From Chloromonas sp. AAM2 (lineage: Eukaryota > Chlorophyta > Chlorophyceae > Chlamydomonadales > Chlamydomonadaceae), in assembly GCA_004335635.1 (NCBI GenBank), contig QAXH01005824.1, forward strand, positions 124,001 to 188,000: a DNA stretch of 64,000 nt, written 5' to 3'. The notes below the pieces were generated by a model. That model made no database searches and had not been told where the DNA came from. It saw only the letters and a program-made list of their open reading frames with translations. Shown here piece after piece: positions 23,772 through 35,518 of this stretch. The position numbers and the translations under genes were made by a program. Each line of letters begins with the position of its first letter. Within the stretch, counting starts at the first letter, position 1.

Positions 23772-25688
23772 TCACTGGCCCCGCTGCTCGTCGCTCGTGT
23801 CCTCCCCTGCCTGCCCCTGGGCCGGGCCCGGGGGCGTGTCCTGTTGGGGGTGGGGGGCGTCGGAGGCGGGCAGCAGCGACTCGAGCATGGTGCGAATCTC
23901 CGCCAACTCGTCCTCTGCAAGGCAGGCAGCAGCAAGGAGGGAGGGGGCAGGAAACGTCAGACCGTGATCACAACAGAGGCAGTGCCCAGAGGCTGTGCCG
24001 TCAGGCACACCGGCGGCCCCTTTCAGCATGAACAGTTGTGCATAAGACCATCATGCGAGAATCCTCTTCACTAGTGTGTGGTGTTGTGCAGTTGCACCTT
24101 GGAAATACATTCAGGGTACATGCAACCGAGTGGTCATGGCAACATGGAAAATTATGCCTTGAATGGTGCCCATGCTCCCGGCTGTCAACACTCACAAACC
24201 ATGCCTGAGCACACCACATGACTGTCACCAGCAGATTGAGGCCACAGAACACCAGCTCCGCAACCAATTCCATGCACACAGCCTGCCGCTGAAGATTCCG
24301 TCTCGCAAACGGTGTAGCTATGGATTACAATACCGACTGACTTTTTTGCAACCTTCTACCAGTACCCTGCCAATACCCTTCATGATTGTCGGGCGCGTGA
24401 CTCTGTATGGAATATTGTGTCTAGCTGAACCATGAAAAGCCATGTAACGATGATGACGATGATGATGATGATGGTGATGATGGACCGGCTGACTGACCTG
24501 AGAAGCTTGGGTGGTACTTGGCGACTGACGCTGCGCGAGTGGCTGCTGTGCGTGCGGGTGTGACGGTGGCCAGTGGGTGACCGGGAGCCTGCGGCACCTG
24601 CGGCACCTGCGGCCAACAACACCAAGGAAACATGCCTTTGGACGCGGCCGGAGATGGGTGCAGTGATGGCATGAGTGGGTGGTAGAGCGACCTTCCTGGC
24701 GACCTTTCCGACGGACACTACAAACGGACGTGGCTTGTCTGTGTGCGGCCATCCATTGGGCATAGTTGGCAGCACGCACAACCCACGGGACACGCGCCTC
24801 ACGGACACACACGGACACACACAGACACACAATCCAGGTGATGACGGGTTTCCGGACTTTACAATGCGAGTATGATGATGTTGTATACGGAGGCATGAGC
24901 CATCTTCTGTCCAACTTGTCAGGCGATACAGATGTAAATACACACTCACTCACTAACTCACTAACCATGCCCGCTCTGCCTTTCCCGTGCACACTGTTAT
25001 CATACACTGTGGGAGGACTGGCCTGAGATGCATCCCTAGCGCTAGATATGATTACACACAACTGTAAGATAGCAACTATAACATAACGCACCCACCTGCA
25101 CTGCCAAGCGTGTGAGGTGGTGGGTGTTTGTCTGGGTGCTGTGGTCGGGCTCTGCCTCCAGCACCGCCCACTGACCCTCCCTGCGCAGTACACAGCACAC
25201 ACGCCAGTGCATGAGCAGACCAGCGCCACGTGCTGTGCTCAACTCTGGCATTTATTTGTATTTTGATTATTTATCATTGTTTGTTTATTGATTATTTACT
25301 GTTGTTATTTATTCAGGCGTCGCACCTGAGTCGCATGGATCGTTCCCAGTCTGTGATGCCCACATTGTCGTCGGGCGGAATGAGCAGGCTGCCGCACGGC
25401 TCCAGGCGGCACTGGTAGCCCGCGTCTGAGCAGAAGTCCAGCAGCTCGGCCGGGGGTATGGTGCACACCGCCGGCACGTGGTCCATGGTGGCCTCCAGCA
25501 GCCCCGCGTACCTGTGGGAGAGGAGGGCAGCAAGCAGAGTTGATATCATGCAGCGTTGAAATTCACCTTGGATGTGTCATGCTATACGGAGGCCTTGCCA
25601 TGGGGGTTGGGGTTTACCGCTCAGCTTCCTTACGTACGCCGACCGTACGTATTCTTTCTTTCCTACTTTCCTTCTTTCCTTCTTTCCT

Positions 25689-25724
<36 letters not shown>

Positions 25725-27395
25725 GTAGCATCACTGTGCAGGGCACAGCCCGACAACGCTTGGTGGAGTTTGGGCTGCTCTCGTTCCGCCTCCATGGCAA
25801 AAGCTCAATGACTGACATATGCGTTGCAGCAAACAGGCCCGCAGAAGCCCGCTGCCGTATGTAGTCGCTGAGCCCTGCCTGTTCCGCCCCCCTCCCACCT
25901 GGCGCAGTCCTCCTCATCTTCAAACACAATGATTGTTTCCTGGGGCAGACCCTCGTCATTGAACGCACGCAGCGAGTAAATCCCCTCCGTGTCCCTCTGA
26001 CCCACGCCAAATAGAATCACATACACCTGCAAGGACAAGGACAAGGCATCTGAATTGTTGAGTGAAAAACCGAGATGGGCAGATTCTTGGCAAGTGTCAC
26101 CTGTGTGCGTGGTGCATGTGGCCTGGGCGTGAGGAGTCAAAGAGCACCCTGGCGGCTGGACTGCAATCGCACATGCAAACCTGCTAAGCAGACCTGCTCC
26201 ATATGCCCAACTCCAGTCAGCCGCAATGATTACGCAACAACATCTCCATGGCCGACAACATGGCCATTTCTGGCGCTGTGGTACACACTGGAGCGCGTTT
26301 AAGGCCAAGGAACTCGACACAACGTTCATTTGAAACTGCTGGATATAACGGCGCCCTAGAAAGAAAAAGGCGCCTGTACGGCGCTCATGGTGATGTCGCT
26401 TGGAAACAGGGACAAGGGACCGAGGCAAGGGACCAGCGCTGCTCTCTACCAGGGTATGTCATCTTAAACACCACGCTCTTTGGCAGCCAGATGGTGCTTT
26501 AATGCTAACTCAAAAGTCCAAATCAGGCTCAACAGAGCAGGCTAGCAGACAGTGCTGGCAACGATTACCAGGTCAATGTACGGCACGCTTTCTTACCTCT
26601 GTTATGCCCTGGCCAATCCACAGCATGCTACGCCCTGCATTATGCACGATTCTGCCGTGCAATGCTGGCGCAGCATCCCACCTGAGTGAGGGTCGACCGA
26701 GCACTGAGCCTGGCCAGATCGATGCCAGGGCGGTCCGTCAGCGTCCACATGCCTCCTCTTGGAGGGTACAGGAGCCCATCGTCCTCTTGTGTGGGGGTGT
26801 TGCTGGGGGAGGGCAGGAAGGGGTCGTCGTGCATGGATGAAAAGTCCCATGAGTCGCCGGACACACCCTGTGTGGGTTCCCGCCTGCACAGAAGCAACCG
26901 AAAGCCACACGGGTGAATCATCGTTTTTCAACCATCATTACATGGGTTAACATGGTTCAACCCACGGTACTGCAGCGGAAGGCCAACCGACTGGGTGTTC
27001 AGCAGAAGCCAACATCACCGCCCTCAACAAAGCATGGGCCTGATGCCGCCCAAAATCACACACATCAGCGTAATCTTGTGAAGCGCTGGACACATCAACC
27101 TGCAGTGAACTTCTGTTCCATGAAGTGGGTTGCATGTGCCTTCAACCGGCACTGACCTAGAGGCGGCCGCTCGATGCTTGCGTTGTGATCGGCTGCCATG
27201 CGAGGTAGGCGCCAGAAAGCTTGTCTGCGGGCAAGCACCAGGGGTCAACAAAACTTGCTCCCTTGCATTATGGGCTGAGGTCATGCAGTGACGTAGTGCA
27301 ATAGCAGGGCAAGCTGGCAGCAGCAACAGGAGCGACGGACTCTTGCCTTTGAATGGTCTCGCGACAGCCTGCCTGTTGCTCGGGTACCTTGTCAC
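23772..27395 (-). CDS. DUF3110 family protein, probably plastid-targeted, 7 exons
   Basis: Exons in sense order: 27395-27157, 26883-26682, 26026-25899, 25511-25326, 25180-25096, 24606-24498, 23914-23772. All phases agree, giving 363 aa. The N-terminus is rich in Arg, Ser, Ala and Leu with almost no acidic residues and fits a transit peptide; Met38 (base 27284) is an equally plausible start. Residues about 81-147 are an acidic, Pro/Ser-rich linker. Residues about 148-250 match the DUF3110 family of cyanobacteria and plastids: VYVILFGVGQ, EGIYSLR, TIIVFEDEEDCARWAGLLEA-like core with LLEA, and a DFCSDAGYQC block. The C-terminus is Pro/Gln-rich and ends DEQRGQ. The molecular function of the family is not known to me. 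The gene is divergent from the PGP phosphatase gene, with 1.6 kb between the starts. Confidence 0.88.
24448..24482. repeat. (GAT)n microsatellite in a DUF3110 gene intron
   Basis: Imperfect GAT/GAC triplet run. It produces a poly-His open frame on the minus strand that is not a gene. Confidence 0.8.
24853..24938 (-). repeat. Dispersed repeat C, copy on the minus strand
   Basis: Reverse complement matches 9186-9267 with scattered substitutions. It lies in an intron of the DUF3110 gene, in that gene's sense orientation, so all three copies of repeat C are in introns in sense orientation. Confidence 0.75.
25649..25724. repeat. (TTTC/TTCC)n tetranucleotide microsatellite
   Basis: A polypyrimidine tract on the + strand of about 75 bases, in the intron between exons 3 and 4 of the DUF3110 gene. 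On the sense strand of that gene it is a purine (GAAA) tract. Confidence 0.9.
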
Positions 27396-28985
27396 GTTGG
27401 TGTTGCGGTCATTCCAATTCGGCTATTAATAACCGACCTTCAAAGTCTAAAACACGTGGCTAGAATATGTGGCTGTTGTAGGTGCTTTGACAAATAGAAT
27501 GATGTGGTTTAAGCGATGTTTCTCCATTCTCTGGCTATTTTCAGGCCTAATGGGCTGTGCAGACAGGAAAGTGGCCGAGGGGTGACCGCTACCACTGCTA
27601 TCTCTGTATGTCAGACTCTCCCTAATATTTTATCTGGACGGGTTTGGTTCTCCTCCTGCTTGTGATATGATAAGAATGTAAAGGATAGTTGAGCGATTCG
27701 GAGCGAGTTGAGGCCCTAGACTGCGCGCTTGTTCCAGGCGGTCCGAAGCGAAAAACTTGGAATAAGTTCACGTTCCTGCCGAAGTCGTAACATGCAGCTG
27801 CATCAAGTTAACCAACCACCATTCTCCAGCTAAGTCATACAACAGGATACAACAGGATACAGCAGGATGGTGGGCACAGCTGCAGCATCACGTTGAGGGA
27901 GCACATGCAGGATGCCCACACAGCTTGCATCTGCCCATGCATGCAATTCCATAACCACGCAATGCCCATAAACCTCATGCATTAAAGATCTTTCCCTTGC
28001 AGTTGAAAACCCTACAAGCTGATCGGACACTGAGACGATCGGAACTAGGGCATGTCACTGTAAAAGCCGGGATGCACTTTCCAAACAAGCACATTTTGCA
28101 CCGCGAAATCATCCCGCCTGATTTTTCGATGTGCTCTGCAATGTACCCACCGGTGCCTGACGAACAATGTCGCAGTGCTCTTGGGATGGTCTGGTCGTTC
28201 TCGTGGTTGACACGGGTGGCAAGGCACCATGGGTGACACCTCCGCAACACTGAAGCAAGCAGGATGAGGTGGCCGACAAACTACCTGCAATGTTGCAGGT
28301 CATTGCGTTGCAAGGACATTGTTTGCAGTGTGAGACGCCCGGGCCAAGGGTTCTGTTTGGCCGCACGCGCAGAAGCTGCTCGATAATCAAGATGCAATAG
28401 CCACTAGCTCATCTCACCATGTACTTGATGCTGTCTTCGCCGCCTGCGCCTCAAACACGAATCGCCATCGGCCATGTCCCTTTCCCCGGTCAGTGGCCAT
28501 CTCCTCTGTGCTGTTGCGCCTGGCGCTGCAACTTGCATAGGCCCTTTGCAATGCAGGCCCAGCATTCTTCGTTCCTCAGTCTTTCCGTTCAATACCAACC
28601 CAAGGTCCAATCCAATTCAAGTTTCTCTTTAGTGCCTCTGCTGTGTCGCTTGCTCTGAAAGGCAATGCTCAGGTATTGCAGTCGATACGCCCAGCACAGA
28701 ATCACTAACGATGGTTGAAGCCGTTTTCACCTTTTCGTTGCTTGTTGGCGCTCAATATAAAGAACCATACTGCGCTCCCACCCAGACTTTAAACGGGCAT
28801 TTCTCTGTTCTTGCCCATGTTGCTGCTGCATTGCACATGGACACGCCATGCACATGACCCATCAGGACTGCACCCGGCTGCATTTGCCTAACCTTCATGG
28901 CCCGGCCAAGTGTGGTTGGTGGAGGAATTCACGGACATCCAGCACACGCTTGCTTGGCGTGAGGCACATACTTCTAACTCCCAGC
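27396..28985. other. Intergenic region between the divergent DUF3110 and PGP phosphatase genes
   Basis: About 1.6 kb that should hold both promoters. No gene is supported. A frame at 27997-28236 (79 codons) reads like sequence with normal composition but resembles no family I recognise. No clear TATA boxes were seen. Confidence 0.45.
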
Positions 28986-29569
28986 ATGCCTGCTGGACGC
29001 AAGGTCAAAGCTCAGACAAGCGACACAGAGGGCAAACTGGCAGAAGCAACAGCAACGCAGGCCACCGATACAATGTCCGCACCAGCTGCTGCCTCTGGAT
29101 GGGCACGCCTACAACAGAACCTGAACGTGGCTGGGGTGGCCTTGTTCCTTCAGATTCTTGGGGTGCGCAGTGGGTTAGGCCATAGGAACAGATCAACACC
29201 TAACCAACCGAATCCCACGAGCACAACCGTAGTCATTGCATTCTTGAACCATGCTGCACCCTACGTGCAATTTTACGGCTACTTTTCTCATGCCTTGAAC
29301 TCCAGTTTTGGACAGTTTCGAACAGTAGCCGCATGGTTATCTCTTCTTGGAACAGTTTTCAACGCTGTTTGAGCCAGTTTGCTTCAGTTTGCTTGTTTTT
29401 GCTGCTTGCCCACTAGCAGTCACCGAGCAAACACAGCCGGTTTTCGTTTGTGGTTTAGTCCGCCACTGAGCTGATGTGCTTTCATTGCTGGTGCAGTTCA
29501 CAGTCTTGCTGAGTTTTCCTCCCGCCCTTGCCCCTGCTAAGCAGTCCTCCTCGGACTGGAGGCCGTGTA

Positions 29570-29600
<31 letters not shown>

Positions 29601-30165
29601 TGCACGCATGCACGCACGCACGCACGCACGCCCGCATGCATGCACGCACACACGCATGCACCCTACGTGCATGGCACGGCATGCACATGCATGCCCATCA
29701 GGTTGTCTCTGCGCATGCACACACAGGGTGACCAGCGCCTAGCCGTGCCGCACATCTCCCTTCCTGACATCCAGACAGTGGACTGGGGCGCTCTACGGGC
29801 CGCGGGCTTCAAGGCAGTCGTGTTTGATAAGGACAACACCCTCACGCGTCCCTTCCAGACGCAGGTGCGTTCCATGACACGGAAGACAAAAGCTGCCCAG
29901 GTGGCACACTAGATGGAAAGACCTTGCCTAACGCCTCTGAGGTTACGTTATGTTACTGTTATGTTCAGCAGCTTTCGTAACCCAATGATAAAATTTGAGC
30001 TTATCGCTTTCACAAACTCAGATTTTTTAAGCTCATTGTCGCACTTGGAGTGGCACTGAGGACCACGGACCTTGTGCAGTTGAGACCTGGCTTTAGCACT
30101 GGTGTGCACCAGCAGTACAGGGCGGCCTGTAGCTGGCACCCAGAGCTGGTGATGCCAAGCAGACA

Positions 30166-30201
<36 letters not shown>

Positions 30202-33003
30202 AGTTTTACGAACCTGGTTTTTGGCACCTTTGAGTATTTCGGTTTTACGAACATCAGGGCTTTTGTGAAATCTTGAGTTCAAAATTCGAGAATGTTTACG
30301 AAGCTGGTTACGAAAGCTGCTGAACAGAAATTTTTTGAGAATGTTTACGGTATGCTATATCTAGCTTTGTTGAGTTATGCCACCCCAGAACATGCAGCTG
30401 CTTGTAGGTTGCCAGTGCGATGTGATTCCCAGCTATGCATGCTTCAGCCTTGGATGCTATCTCACCTCATGGCCTGGCACAGGCGAGCCAGGTTAAACGC
30501 CTCAACCCTATCGCTGATCATGGGTCTTGCACAATAGCAGCGGCTCAGTAGGTTTTTCCCACCAGTCATGAAAAAAACAACAGCTGTATTCTGCTCTTGG
30601 GCTCATCAAGACTGTCACTCACCGTTGCCTTTTAGCACAAACTGCTCATTTGCCGCAACTGCGCGTTGTTTAGCATGTAGGTTGGGCCTGACTGGTGATG
30701 CTGATTGCTGGCGGCTACCTGCATGTGCCAGAACGCACCCACGCTAGCGGCGCGTACGTCACGTAAACTGATGCACTTCTACCGTGAATGATGCAGCTGT
30801 TTTGATGAAAAGCGCCGACCCGAAGGTTAACTGACATGGGATATGCCCGTAACAGCCAGGGGCTATTCTGATACTGTTACATTAAAACCATCCACGCCTG
30901 CACACCCAACTGCACACCATGACATGCATTGCCACGCACACTGTGCGCCACGTGCGTCCAACAGAAGGCAGTACAGCCTCTGACTGATTCCTGCCTGCTG
31001 GTTGTCCGCGCTGTACAGGTTGAGCCCCAGCTTGTTGAGTCTGTGGCACGCTGTAAGAGTGTGTTTGGTGCTAGCGGCATGGCCTTGTACAGCAACTCTG
31101 CTGGTCTGCATCAGTACGATCCCGAAGGTGCATGGGCACTGGTAACTTAACAGCATGACACCTGTTCTCCTGGCAATCAGAACATCTGCGCATATTTCGT
31201 TTGAACACGGCTTGCTGGCAGTAGCAATCATTACCAGGTAGCTTGGTTGCATGATATGCCTTAACATCGCCTTGCTCGTTGGCCATCAGATGATGTGGCA
31301 TCTTTCAGGACGTAGTTGCCAGGGATTGGGACCAGGCATGACGGCAACGCCGCATCCACCATGACGTTGGGTTGTCAGGATGGGTTCAGGACGTGTTGCC
31401 AATCTCTGTCGAGAAACTACGGCAGCTTAGCCATGGCCTCCAGCTAACTCGTCTTGTCTATCTGCCTGTTGCTTCAGGACACGAAGCGGCTAGCCTTGAG
31501 GCGGCCCTGGGTGTGGCAGTGCTCAGGCACAGGCAGAAAAAGCCCGCAGGCGATGCGGGCGAGGTGGCGGCGCACTTTGGGTGTGCGGCGCACGAACTGA
31601 TCATGGTCGGTGACAGGTGAGGCATGGAACCGCACATTGCACCCTCAAGCACATGGACTGAGTGTGGTTGGTTGTGGAGCAATAGCAAGGGAGCTCAGAG
31701 GCGTGTGGCCAACGCAACGTGTGTGAGCTGCCTTGCTGGAAAGAAACACGTGGCAGACAGATGTGTTGCCTGGCCAGAGCGTTGTACCAGCACTGTACGG
31801 TTAGGCAACAAAAGTATCGCACCAACAGATTGCTGTATAGACAGGCTGGCGTTCAGGCAGTCCTGTACCTTCCATCGCTTGTAGCTGATGAGTGCTTTCT
31901 TACAGCGTGTTGGTGATAGTTTGTGATGAGGCGTGTGCCTGCAAGGCCCGTTGCTGTGCCTTGCCAGACATCTGACGCATCTGGCACAAACCATCCAAGG
32001 CATCCTGTGTTGGCCTGTCACGCATGGCTTATGATTGCAGACCGCAACGCAGCAATCCAAAGTGCGGGCCAGGTACAACCTGAATGCTGCACAGCGGGCT
32101 TTCAATCAGGCGCTGGCCAAACTGCAGCATGCCTGTGCTCGCTGCTGCAGATACCTGACAGATGTTGTGTTTGGCAATAGGCACGGCATGCTGACCATTC
32201 GGCCCTCGCCGCTGACAGCGGAAGGGGAGCCGGCGGGCGTGCGAGCGGTGAGCACGCGTGTGTTAGTGTGACTTCTGACATGGCGATTGTAAATAGAATG
32301 TAGATAGACACTTGACCATTGGCTCTTGAGCCAGAGGCCTGTTAAACGTCATCAGCAGAAAGCTTGCGCTCCTTCCAGCCCAGGGCTATCAGCGCGCTGC
32401 AGATGTTCAGCAGGGGTTGTGTGCTAAGTCTTTTTTTGTTTGCACAATTTGACAAAAAAAGGATGTTTGCCAGTTCTGGGACATTGGCTACCAAGTCAGG
32501 CAAGGCGATCGTCGCCATGAATGGTGAATGGTGACGTAATGAGGTGTGCACTCCCCGCAGTGCTGTTACAGCCATGCCTTGTACATGTCAGCAGAACACA
32601 CGAGCTGGAGATTAAGGTTGCATGGAAAGCAGAAGCAGACAGTGCTGGTTGGCTCACAGCCTGTATGCAATCGTTCTCTGCTGCTTTGATCCATGGTTTA
32701 CATATCCTACTTCCTTTTGATCAACATGAGGCTTTTTCAAGTGAATCCTTTTTTATGTTTTATGTATAGACCGCTTGGCGCATCAACATGCAACCCACAT
32801 GGGCTCACTCAGCTGCGCACCATGACATGCATTTGATCTGCTCATGTGCGGAAACCTTAGCTGCTGTCCGCATGTTGCCACAGGCGCGGCGTGTTGAGGA
32901 GTTTTTCGTTGCACGGTGGACTTCATGGGGCGTCAGTGCACCCCCGCACACACTGGTGCCTCCGGAGGGCTGCACGGCTTTCATCAGGGGTGCCAAGGAA
33001 TAG
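28986..33003 (+). CDS. PGPP1: Phosphatidylglycerophosphate phosphatase, GEP4/PGPP1 type (HAD superfamily), 6 exons
   Basis: Dephosphorylates phosphatidylglycerol-phosphate to phosphatidylglycerol, the last step of PG synthesis in plastids and mitochondria. Exons: 28986-29162, 29727-29864, 31019-31127, 31478-31616, 32151-32247, 32884-33003; phases agree, 259 aa. HAD motifs: VVFDKDNTLT with nucleophile and acid/base Asp at about residues 93 and 95; SNSAG at about 130-134 (motif II Ser); RHRQKKPAG with the motif III Lys at about 162-163; IMVGDR..TD at about 183-192 (motif IV). Also typical are IPHVS-like IPH... (here VPHISLPDI), YDPEG, FGNRHGMLT and the C-terminal RRVEEFFVARW. The first 45 residues are Ala/Thr-rich with few hydrophobics, so an organelle leader is possible but not clear. 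The chosen ATG (28986) follows a looser upstream frame that is open to 28848, so a longer N-terminus cannot be excluded. Confidence 0.96.
29455..29650 (+). repeat. Dispersed repeat D, copy 2, ending in (CA)n and (GCAC/GCATGCAC)n
   Basis: Second copy of the repeat at 10262-10420, in intron 1 of the PGP phosphatase gene. The common body covers about 29455-29572. The tail has degenerated into CA and GCACGCATGCACGC arrays up to about 29650. Confidence 0.65.
30167..30200. repeat. (TC)n microsatellite in intron 2 of the PGP phosphatase gene
   Basis: About 16 TC units, ending in CTCGAG. Surrounding intron DNA is AT-richer than the exons. Confidence 0.9.
32464..32483 (-). repeat. Dispersed repeat A, copy 3
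   Basis: GTTTGCCAGTTCTGGGACAT, preceded by an A-run (AAAAAAAGGAT), which in the reverse sense is the same T-rich end seen in copies 2 and 5. In the last intron of the PGP phosphatase gene. Confidence 0.8.
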
Positions 33004-34102
33004 CACAACCGGCACCCTAAGCCTTCAAGCTGCCCCGTGCACAGCGCTCTTGCCTAATGCCCGGGTCACTGGCCTCCAGTGAACTAGTGTGCGCAGCTGC
33101 GGCCCATGCGTAGGTGGCGACATGGGAGTCAAGGTGCAGCAGGGCGTGGCGGATGCCTTAATCAGCGCCAATGGCTACCACGTGCACAAAAGTATTGATT
33201 GACCTGGTTAAATCATTCAAATGGCCTTGAGTTTTGATGAGTCCACAGAACTTCAGTCCAGTGGAAGGAAGAAGCAACCATACTCGAGCTGAACACTCGA
33301 GCCTGACACAGTCAGTCTAAACTCTTGAGTCAGGTTTAACCCACGTGACAGACCTAGTCCATGTGAAGTCCAGTCACTCTAAGCAGGAAGTGACGGACGC
33401 AGTCCACGTGAATCACAGGTCGAAGTTGGTAGGCTTGTTAGTCATGCCACAGAACTGGTTCTACTTGGCAGCAACTGAATTCTCATCTCGGACGGCACGA
33501 CACCTACTTTGGTTCTTTGCCCTTGGTAATGATCGGATCTGCATTAACACAATCACATTCTGGTCATTCACGGTAAGTGAACCTGAGCGGCCGGTGTATC
33601 ACCAGGCATGAGCGGCATTTCAGGTGATTTGGGCAGCTGACCCAGGCCCTGCATGATTCTTTGCAACCAAGTGCTACCCTCTCTTCTTCACGTTGAGCTC
33701 ATGACACACCGGGCTCAACAGATCAAAACTGCTACAGCTGATGATTTGTTAACGTGCATGCACAAGGCACGTTTGATTGGTGCAGGTCTACATGACTGCA
33801 CCAGGTTTTCCTGTTTGCATAACCCGGATTCTTCTTGGCTGGGAGCTTGGTATTGGGCTTGAATGTTTGTGGGATGGGCCTCAGGTTCCATGTGCACTTC
33901 CAACTTTCAACCTGGCTTGAGATAGATGCACTCAGGGTATGAGTGAGTGATTGAGCGACCTTTCGTCGAAAATCAAATCTGGAGGCCAGAGCTAATCCAT
34001 TATGTCAGGTTCCGGGCCTGCACACGAGGCGACTGTGGAGACGGAGACTTTGCATGTGTACGAAGCGTGAACTAAGGTGGTTATGGAGGTTTGGACTCAT
34101 GA

Positions 34103-34141
34103 GTAGGGAGCTCCAGTGCCACGTCAAGTCACCTCCAGTAC
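34103..34141 (+). repeat. Dispersed repeat B, copy 2
   Basis: Second copy of the roughly 40-base word at 15975-16014, here in the intergenic DNA upstream of the glycoprotein gene. The shared segment ends abruptly on both sides in both copies. Confidence 0.75.
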
Positions 34142-34589
34142 GGAGGAAAGACAGAAGCAAGACACACGAAGCAACCAGAGGCCATTTTCCGTGCAATTCC
34201 ATGCATGGCTGATCGTCACGTGAATCACATGCAAGGTTGGGTGTGGCCTAGCTCCCCTCGGAAGCACGCAAGGGTTTGGGATGATATATATCGCATTACT
34301 TCGCACAGATTCTGACCATAGGGCTCGCCTGTCCATGAGCCAGCGCGGTCGTTACCAACAAGCACCTGGGCAGTCAACACGTCAATGGTTACGTGGCATT
34401 CACAGCAGGGGCCACAGAAAGTTCTGCCCTGAGTTGTTCATCATAAGCCTAGAGTTGACTATAATTTGCTGGACCACCTTGCTATCATGACCAACCGCCT
34501 GGTTATGGTTTGCGGTTTCTGCTTTGGTTCCGAGAGGCCAGGTTCCCTTTTCTGCTGCGTGTACGACCAGATATATGCTGGAGCTTGAG

Positions 34590-34705
34590 CGGGAAAAGCA
34601 GCAAAAGAAGCAGCAAAAGAAGCAGCAAAAGAAGCAGCAGCGGCAGCAGCAGCAGCAAGAGAGGGAGCGGCAAAAGCCAGCAAAGGCGGCAGCAGCAGCA
34701 GCAAA
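34590..34705 (+). repeat. CAG/AAG-rich low-complexity block
   Basis: Tandem GCAGCAAAAGAA units (three clear) grade into CAG/GCAGCGGCAGCAG runs. The possible product is Lys/Gln- then Gln- then Ala-rich. Confidence 0.75.
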
Positions 34706-35437
34706 GCAGCAGATGTACAACCTGCTGGTGCTGATGCTTGAGGACGCACGAGAGGTCGCGAAAGAGGCAGATACCAAAGTGTATAACGGAGAGTACGGGA
34801 AACGTCACACATTTATATCGTACATATGTACGCACGTGTCATCACGGGAAAACACAGGGGAACACAGACCGCAGGTCACTAAGAGTTGACGAAGATAAAG
34901 CGTCAAATCTGCAAAGAAGGCAAGGCTGAACTCAGACTGGAAACCATTCGCAAATTGCACAAGCGATTGCACAAACATCTGCACAGACAACTCGCCTCTC
35001 AAAGTACCACCGCGCCTCCGACACGGTGAGTTCACCAGGACTATAGCATGCTCACGGGTTTCTGCTCATAAACGTTCTCTCCTCGTCGTCACAGTGAAAA
35101 TACTAAACGGACAAGGTGGACCACCAGCTCAGGGTGTTCAGCATCAAATCCAGTGACCATCTGCTCAACTTCAAGAGAGCATCTAGCAACGCTGTATAAG
35201 ACACAGCTACGCTTATGCTTTTACTTTGTCGGGGTAGTCGTACATGCCGTGAATATGCGGCATCCGTAATCCTCCAAGCATCATTAGGCCGGGCCATCGC
35301 GCCATACCAATAATGGCACACTGTCACTAGTTGCTAACGGCGAGTAGCACGGTTGCTTGCGCTGGTAACAAAAGTTTGACCACCATCATCATTTCGGCCT
35401 TCGAAGAGCCACGTGGCACAGCATCCACGTACACGAG

Positions 35438-35478
35438 CTGACGCCTAGGCGATCATGAAACCAATGTAGAAGTGGGTT
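35438..35478. repeat. Dispersed repeat E, copy 2
   Basis: Reads GACGCCTAGGCGATCATGAA then ACCAATGTAGAAGTGGGTTTG. The copy near 40230-40272 has GACACCAAGGTGAGCATGAA followed by GCCAGTGTAAACTGGGTTTG. It lies just before the glycoprotein start codon. Confidence 0.55.
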
Positions 35479-35518
35479 TGACACCACTAGCAGTTTACTG
35501 CCGTAGGTACTGGACGCC

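Larger units (their letters stand above)
33004..35518. other. Intergenic region between PGP phosphatase and the glycoprotein gene
   Basis: About 2.5 kb. It carries repeat B copy 2 (34103-34141), a (GCAGCAAAAGAA)n low-complexity block at about 34590-34700 and repeat E copy 2. The low-complexity block gives a Lys/Gln-rich frame (34578-34780) ending in a helical segment (MYNLLVLMLEDAREVAKEAD). It could be a lone coiled-coil exon but has no splice partner, so it is not called as a gene. Otherwise nothing is seen. Confidence 0.45.

Noticed and set aside
24318..25229. Long minus-strand frame with a poly-His run and a second overlapping frame
   Set aside because: It runs through introns and a GAT microsatellite. 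Only the parts matching exons 5 and 6 of the DUF3110 gene, which use specific frames, are coding.
28848..28985. Upstream extension of the PGP phosphatase start
   Set aside because: The frame is open, but the residues are rich in Cys, His and Trp and unlike an organelle leader. The ATG at 28986 is preferred though not proven.
34400..34835. Minus-strand frames rich in Leu, Cys or Ala opposite the CAG/AAG block
   Set aside because: They are shadows of a low-complexity repeat, with no splice sites or family match.
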